Shown in pieces: positions 54,821 to 59,199 of a stretch of DNA of 59,199 nt. The position numbers and the translations under genes were made by a program. The DNA lies in the NCBI GenBank assembly GCA_903892415.1, contig CAITIQ010000384.1, forward strand, positions 1-59,199, written 5' to 3'. The notes under the pieces were generated by a model. That model saw nothing but the letters and a program-made list of their open reading frames with translations. It made no database searches and was not told the DNA's origin. Each line of letters opens with the position of its first letter. Within the stretch, counting starts at the first letter, position 1. Origin of the DNA: an uncultured delta proteobacterium (GTDB lineage Bacteria > Myxococcota_A > Polyangia > Polyangiales > Polyangiaceae).

Positions 54821-55270
54821 ATGGGGGACACCGCGCGCATCCTTTACGTCGAAGACAACGACGACCACGCCGAACTCGTGCTGCGCTGTTTGGCCACGCA
54901 AGGAATGCGTGATGACGTCCTGCATCTGAGCGACGGTGAAGCAGCGCTCGCCTACCTCGCACTTTGTGAGCGTGGAGACGTGGAGCAGCCAGCTATTTTG
55001 CTGCTCGACCTGAGGCTGCCCAAGGTGGATGGCTTCGAGATTTTGCGCACCGTGAAAGAGCACGCAAAGCTGCGCAGCATCCCGGTGGTCGTGCTCAGCA
55101 CGAGCGCCAAAGAGAGTGATCTGCGGCGCGCATATGCTCATCACGCCAATAGCTACTTGGTGAAGCCTGAAGAGTTCGCTGAGCTAGACAGCTTGCTTCG
55201 GGACGTCTCAACCTATTGGCTTTCCCACAATGCCCGGGTCGTTCGCGATGCTTCAGCCCAAGTCCACTGA
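54821..55270 (+). CDS. Single-domain response regulator (Rcp1-type)
   Basis: 149 residues. The receiver domain carries the acidic pair in LYVEDNDDHAE, phospho-acceptor Asp63 in LLLDLRLPKVDG, VVVLSTSAKESD with the conserved Thr/Ser, and the Lys of NSYLVKPEEF. There is no output domain. Spacing and sequence match the Rcp1-like regulators that accept phosphate from phytochrome-type kinases. It begins 14 bases after the kinase stop. Its 3' end overlaps the next gene by 23 or 41 bases, depending on which start that gene uses. Confidence 0.93.
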   Translation: MGDTARILYVEDNDDHAELVLRCLATQGMRDDVLHLSDGEAALAYLALCERGDVEQPAILLLDLRLPKVDGFEILRTVKEHAKLRSIPVVVLSTSAKESDLRRAYAHHANSYLVKPEEFAELDSLLRDVSTYWLSHNARVVRDASAQVH

Positions 55271-57194
55271 GCCTGATCGACCAACCATCTTATTGATTGA
55301 AGACGACGCAGCTCACGCGGAGCTGGCCTCGCGCGCGCTCGAGCCTCACGTCGCCGCGGACGTCCACACGGTTGGCTCGCTCGGAGCGGCGCGCGAATGG
55401 CTCGGACAACACGCCGCCGATCTGATCTTGGCGGATCTGCGCTTGCCGGATGGTTCGGCGCTCGAGCTGCTCGGCCCTGGCATGCCGCTCGTGATCTTGA
55501 CCAGCCAAGGAGATGAGGCCCGCGCCGTCGCGGCGATGAAGGGCGGCGCCCTCGACTACGTCGTAAAGTCGCCGGACCTCTACCGCGATATGCCCATCCT
55601 GGTTGAGCGTGCGCTGCGTGCGGCCAACAGCGAGCGCTCGCGGCTGCGCGCCGAGGCCGCGTTGAAAGAGAGTGAAGCTCGCTTCCAACAGCTCGCGGCC
55701 AGTCTCGAGGCGGCCTTCTGGCTTTATGACGTCGCGAGCGATCGCATCGTCTACGCGAGCCCCGCCTGGCGCACCGTTTATGGAGTTCCGTTCTCGGCCA
55801 ATCAATCGGCGGAGGCGCGTCTTGCTGCCGTCCACACTGATGACGCCGAGCGAGTTCGGAGCCACTTCCAAGGCGAGGTGCGCAAGGTGGCCACCGAGAT
55901 CGAGTTTCGCGCGAGCGACGCCAGCGCTGTGCGCTGGATTCACGAGCGCACCTTCCCGATCCGTGACTCCGCGGGAAACTGCGTGCGCGTGACCGGCATG
56001 GGCGCGGACGTGACCAAACGGCGCGAGCTCGAGAGCGTGGTGCGACAAGCGCAAAAGATGGAGGCCATCGGCCAGCTCGCCGGCGGCGTCGCGCACGACT
56101 TTAACAACATGCTGACGCCCATCCTCTCCGCTGGAGAAGAGCTGCTTGAAAGCGCAGACAGCCCGCTCGAGCGCGAGCTCTGCTCGATGATCATCTCCGC
56201 TTCGGAGCGCGCGGCCGAGTTGACGCACAAGCTGCTTTCGTTCTCGCGCAAGGGACGCACCCAGAACGCGCCCGTCGATATGCACACGGTGGTCCGCGAC
56301 ACCGTAGCCCTGCTCGAACGCAGCATCGATCGGCGGGTGCGCATCCTGATCGAGCTACAGGCCGCCGAGTCGACGGTGATGGGGGACGTCGCGCAGCTGC
56401 AGAACGTGCTGCTCAACCTCGGTATCAACGCGCGTGACGCCATGCCGGAAGGCGGCGAGCTGCACTTTCGCAGCGAGGTCTTGGACCTCGACGCGACGAG
56501 CTGCGCCGTCCTTCCCTTCGAGCTCCAGCCTGGTCTTTTCCTTCAGCTCAGCGTGCGCGATACGGGCACCGGCATTCCGCTCGAGATGCAGAGCCGCATC
56601 TTCGAGCCGTTCTACACGTCCAAAGAGGTTGGTAAGGGCACCGGCCTCGGCTTGGCCGCCGTGTACGGAACGATGCTCGAGCACAACGGCGCGGTGACCG
56701 TGGAGTCGCAGCCTGGGCTCGGCGCCGTGTTCCGCCTGCTGCTACCGCTAAGCAATGAAGCGCTACCGAGCAAAGAGGTCCATCGTCCGCTGGTCCAGGA
56801 TTCAGGCTTGATCCTGCTCGTGGATGATGAGCCGCTGGTGCTCGCCGCGGGCACCCAGCTGCTCAAGAGCCTCGGCTTTACGGTGGTCGCGGCCTCCGAT
56901 GGGGACCAAGCGCTGCAACGCTTTCATGAACTCTCCAAGCTGCTGGTGGCGGTGATCTGCGATGTGGTGATGCCGCGCATGAGCGGCTCGGAGCTGGTGC
57001 GTGAACTGCGGGCGATCGATGCCTCGGTGCCCATCGTGGTAGCGAGCGGCTTTCCTCGCAACGACCGCCCAAGTTTGGGCATTGCCGCGCCAGGTCGAGC
57101 CGACGCCTTCCTCGCGAAACCCTTTCATCGCAATGAGCTGAGCCGCACCTTGTCCTCGGTGATTCGGCCGAAGCGCGCCGGCGAATCAAGCTAG
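55230..57194 (+). CDS. Hybrid sensor kinase: receiver-PAS-HisKA-HATPase-receiver
   Basis: 654 residues. An N-terminal receiver (LLIEDDAAHAE, Asp69 in LADLRLPDG) is followed by a PAS domain (about 150-270), HisKA with His289 in GGVAHDFNNMLTPIL, HATPase_c (NLGINARDAMPEGG, DTGTGIPLEMQSRIFEPFYT, GTGLGLAAVYGTM) and a C-terminal receiver (LLVDDEPLVLA, Asp578 in VICDVVMPRMSG). With receivers at both ends it could accept phosphate from the upstream kinase and pass it on. The start at 55230 overlaps the response regulator by 41 bases; ATG 55248 is possible. Its stop shares the CTAG palindrome with the stop of the convergent Uma2 remnant. Confidence 0.93.
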   Translation: MPGSFAMLQPKSTEPDRPTILLIEDDAAHAELASRALEPHVAADVHTVGSLGAAREWLGQHAADLILADLRLPDGSALELLGPGMPLVILTSQGDEARAVAAMKGGALDYVVKSPDLYRDMPILVERALRAANSERSRLRAEAALKESEARFQQLAASLEAAFWLYDVASDRIVYASPAWRTVYGVPFSANQSAEARLAAVHTDDAERVRSHFQGEVRKVATEIEFRASDASAVRWIHERTFPIRDSAGNCVRVTGMGADVTKRRELESVVRQAQKMEAIGQLAGGVAHDFNNMLTPILSAGEELLESADSPLERELCSMIISASERAAELTHKLLSFSRKGRTQNAPVDMHTVVRDTVALLERSIDRRVRILIELQAAESTVMGDVAQLQNVLLNLGINARDAMPEGGELHFRSEVLDLDATSCAVLPFELQPGLFLQLSVRDTGTGIPLEMQSRIFEPFYTSKEVGKGTGLGLAAVYGTMLEHNGAVTVESQPGLGAVFRLLLPLSNEALPSKEVHRPLVQDSGLILLVDDEPLVLAAGTQLLKSLGFTVVAASDGDQALQRFHELSKLLVAVICDVVMPRMSGSELVRELRAIDASVPIVVASGFPRNDRPSLGIAAPGRADAFLAKPFHRNELSRTLSSVIRPKRAGESS

Positions 57195-57570
57195 GGCGAG
57201 CTGCCCCAGATCGCGGCGAGCTCGAGCGGAACGGCCTCGAACGGCTCCGCCTGCACGGTATCGTCGCCGCCGAAGGAGCCGGCCAATACCCATTGCGCGT
57301 CTTGGCGATGGAAGATCTCCAGCGTGCGCTCGCGCGGATCGACCAACCATACGTGGCCGACCTTCTCCCAAACACCCAGCCCCCTGGGCCACCACGCCCA
57401 CGTTGAAACGGACTCCCAAGGTCGATACCAAGCGCCGTCGCAGCAGCGGAGTGCAACAGCGCAGGCCGCGGAAACGTCAACAGCTCACCATCGATGATCT
57501 CCGCAACGCGATCCTCAGGGACGGCGCAAAGGTCCTCGTAGGTGGCAGGTTTGCGAGCAGGCTGAGTCAC
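57191..57570 (-). pseudogene. Decayed Uma2 (DUF820) family nuclease-like gene
   Basis: The first 65 or so codons (GTG 57570) read as a Uma2 N terminus: ATYEDLCAVPEDRVAEIIDG, then LHSAAATALGIDLGSPF and GGPGGW. The same region then continues in another frame with the C-terminal Uma2 block VGHVWLVDPRERTLEIFHR, GSFGGDDTVQAEPFEAV and a TAG at 57191. The middle of the family domain, which normally holds the PD-(D/E)XK-like catalytic part (the PDWVCEVLSPST type region), is missing, about 70 codons. This is an internal deletion with frameshift. Intact Uma2 proteins are common and poorly understood in Myxococcota and cyanobacteria. Confidence 0.8.
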
Positions 57571-57751
57571 CGTTGAAGCCTAGCGCATCTCGCTCGGTGC
57601 GCGCCGTTGGCGCTGCCCCAACGTTGTCCCATTCGCGCGGCGGCTGCCCCAAGCTTGTCGCAGTTGCAGTGAGCTTCTCCTAACGATCCGCGCGGTCCAA
57701 CCGTCTTTTGCGAGTCGTAGCGATGGGCCTGGGATTTGCTGGGCTGCGGCC

Positions 57752-58945
57752 ATGAGCTCGCTTCGTGCAAGGTTCGCGCTTTCTGGACTGGCCGTTTTGG
57801 TCGCCTGTGGTGACGCCGCTTCGGGCTCCGGGACCGCTGGTAGCGCTGAAAGCGGCGGTGAGTCGGCGAGCGGTGGAAACGGCGCTGGCGCCGGTGGCAG
57901 CAACAATAACGGCGGCGCGCCCAGCAGCGGTGGCAGCTCGCTCGGCGGCGGCACGGAAGGCGGAGCACCGCCCGAGGGGTTGGTCCCGGCCTTCATCGCG
58001 CAGGGCCACATGGGGCGCACCACCATCAGCTGCGACGGCGGTGTGAGCTACGTCGCCAATCAATCCGAAGACGACAACTTCCGCTGTTGGTCCGGCGACA
58101 ACACCGATTGCGATCACAACGCCTTCGCCGGGCGCGGGCTCGCTTACGGTAATGGCGTATGGGTGGCGACCTTCGGTTGGGGCGCACCCGGCACCCTGCG
58201 TCGTTCCACCGACGGCGTCAGCTGGCAGGTCGTCGCCAGCGATACCCCGACCTACGCCGACGTCGCCTTCGGTAATGGCATATTCGTAACCAACAATTCG
58301 CCCACCCGCCTCTCCACAGACGGCCTCAACTGGACCGACGGCGGCAACCTCGACCTAAATATCAATACAAGGGCCATCCAGTTCGTCCCGCACAGTGACG
58401 GCGTCTTCATCGTCACCGGCGAGAGCGGCGAGACGCGCGACATCGTAACTTCACCCGATGGTGTGACCTGGACGCACGCGAGCAATCGGCCCGCGCAATG
58501 TGGTCAATACGTATCGAACCTTCAATACGGTAACGGCACCATCGCCATCTTCAGCGGCTCCGGCCACGTCTGCACCTCCACCGACGGCGGCGACAGTTGG
58601 CAGCTCAACGCGGTCAATGACTACCTGAGCTCCGGCGGCGTGTGGACCGGCACTGAGTTCTGCGTGTGGGCCGGCTCGACCCGCTTCCGCAGCGAAAACG
58701 GCATCGACTGGACGAGCGAGGCGGGCAGCCCCCAAAACCTCTCGCTCGGCCCGGTCACCCGCCCGCCCGACGGTACCTTCGCCGCCGTCCACCAATCCTG
58801 GGACAACTACTACGAAGACCAACGCTTCGTCGTGTCGAACGACGGCCTCAATTGGCAAGACGCGGGCAGCTTCCTCGGCAGCCACCCCATCAACTTCTTC
58901 GAGTTCGGCTACGTGGATGCGAGCGCCAGCTGCCCCGCGCCCTGA
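57752..58945 (+). CDS. Asp-box beta-propeller lipoprotein
   Basis: 397 residues. The signal ALSGLAVLVACGD has a lipobox with Cys19. A Gly/Ser/Asn linker (about 23-72) follows. Six Asp-box motifs of the S-x-D/N-G-x-x-W kind recur at regular spacing: STDGVSW, STDGLNW, SPDGVTW, STDGGDSW, SENGIDW, SNDGLNW. Between them are strands such as ADVAFGNGIFVTNN and NLQYGNGTIAIF. This predicts a six- or seven-bladed sialidase-like propeller. The catalytic Arg triad of sialidases is not evident, so a binding role is more likely. It begins 181 bases after the Uma2 remnant, in which I see no gene. Confidence 0.85.
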   Translation: MSSLRARFALSGLAVLVACGDAASGSGTAGSAESGGESASGGNGAGAGGSNNNGGAPSSGGSSLGGGTEGGAPPEGLVPAFIAQGHMGRTTISCDGGVSYVANQSEDDNFRCWSGDNTDCDHNAFAGRGLAYGNGVWVATFGWGAPGTLRRSTDGVSWQVVASDTPTYADVAFGNGIFVTNNSPTRLSTDGLNWTDGGNLDLNINTRAIQFVPHSDGVFIVTGESGETRDIVTSPDGVTWTHASNRPAQCGQYVSNLQYGNGTIAIFSGSGHVCTSTDGGDSWQLNAVNDYLSSGGVWTGTEFCVWAGSTRFRSENGIDWTSEAGSPQNLSLGPVTRPPDGTFAAVHQSWDNYYEDQRFVVSNDGLNWQDAGSFLGSHPINFFEFGYVDASASCPAP

Positions 58946-59020
58946 GCGTTTGTAGCCGAGCGTGACCCACGAAGGCGCATGTCCCTTCAATAGCGCCGGC
59001 TAATGCTCTATCTGTGCCGG

Positions 59021-59199
59021 ATGCGTGCAGCGTTAGCGTTCGTCTGTTTGGGGCTGGTGCATTGTGGCGGGCCGAGTGAGGCGCAAGACGCGCAGGTCCC
59101 GCAGGCCGTTTCGGTCGGCTCGGGTGGTCCGCGCGAGGTGTCCGCAACGGCCGCAGCGCGCGCCAGCGATGGACTGCGCACCGCCACCACCGCCGTGGA
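59021..59199 (+). CDS. Putative secreted or lipoprotein gene, 5' end only
   Basis: The first 59 codons are in the window. The ATG at 59021 starts a hydrophobic signal (ALAFVCLGLVHCGG) whose cysteine could be lipidated, although His precedes it. An Ala/Ser/Thr-rich region follows. An in-frame ATG at 59003 is an alternative start. It was too short to be picked up as an ORF on length alone, but it follows the propeller lipoprotein on the same strand by about 75 bases. Confidence 0.5.
   Translation, partial: MRAALAFVCLGLVHCGGPSEAQDAQVPQAVSVGSGGPREVSATAAARASDGLRTATTAV

Noticed and set aside
55290..56285. 331-residue minus-strand reading frame opposite the hybrid kinase
   Set aside because: Shadow of the receiver and HisKA coding sequence; no family features.
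57612..57659. Two near-identical 17-base copies of GCTGCCCCAA..TTGTC
   Set aside because: Only two copies 31 bases apart with a two-base difference, no palindrome and no clear operator logic; too little to call a regulatory site.

Overview
The window is a gene-dense stretch of high-GC chromosome from a predatory or soil-type member of the Myxococcota (class Polyangia or close by). I infer this from the gene content rather than from a marker gene. The clues are a C-terminal MYXO-CTERM-type sorting tail, Cys-rich and thrombospondin-type-3 surface proteins, three Hanks-type Ser/Thr kinases, PEGA and TPR proteins, a DUF2169 protein, and about a dozen lipoproteins, several with Gly/Ser-rich linkers. 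About 40 genes lie on both strands. The largest gap between genes is about 220 bases. I see no tRNA, rRNA, CRISPR array, insertion sequence or phage gene.

Layout. 1-2912 (minus): BolA protein, CorC/CNNM-type membrane protein, then a DUF2169 (type VI secretion-associated) gene cut by the window edge. 3037-5925: glycine decarboxylase GcvP. 5932-8618 (minus): SUV3-like helicase coupled to a small Cys-rich lipoprotein. 8634-10396: FIST sensor protein coupled to a small helical protein. 10416-12886: two small uncharacterised proteins around a Tat-exported FAD oxidoreductase. 13015-17526 (minus): RND efflux adaptor and pump. 17695-21130: phospholipase D-like enzyme, SUMF1-fold lipoprotein, zinc-ribbon protein. 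21278-23098 (minus): electron-transfer flavoprotein EtfB-EtfA with a likely terminator. 23319-27065: frameshifted RCC1-like lipoprotein, coiled-coil protein, HEAT lipoprotein, esterase.

27068-37419 is a cell-surface region. It holds an OmpA/TSP3 porin-like protein, a 1170-residue protein with 16 tandem disintegrin-like Cys repeats followed by TSP3 repeats and a MYXO-CTERM tail, a divergently transcribed Kelch/Cys-rich protein, and a PEGA protein coupled to it. 37598-47361 is a signalling region on the minus strand apart from one hydrolase: a transmembrane Ser/Thr kinase, then a compact operon in which two further kinases bracket a TPR membrane protein, a LamG lipoprotein and an unknown lipoprotein, preceded by a large unknown lipoprotein.

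47441-59199 holds an ArsA/GET3-type ATPase, a six-helix sulfatase-like membrane protein with a MopE-like metal-binding loop, an aldehyde dehydrogenase with a long Ala/Pro tail, a three-gene two-component cassette (PAS histidine kinase, single-domain response regulator, receiver-PAS-kinase-receiver hybrid), a decayed Uma2 gene, an Asp-box beta-propeller lipoprotein, and the start of another secreted protein. The most unusual objects are the disintegrin-repeat protein, the kinase-bracketed operon, the metal-loop sulfatase and the nested inverted repeat at 37483-37551.
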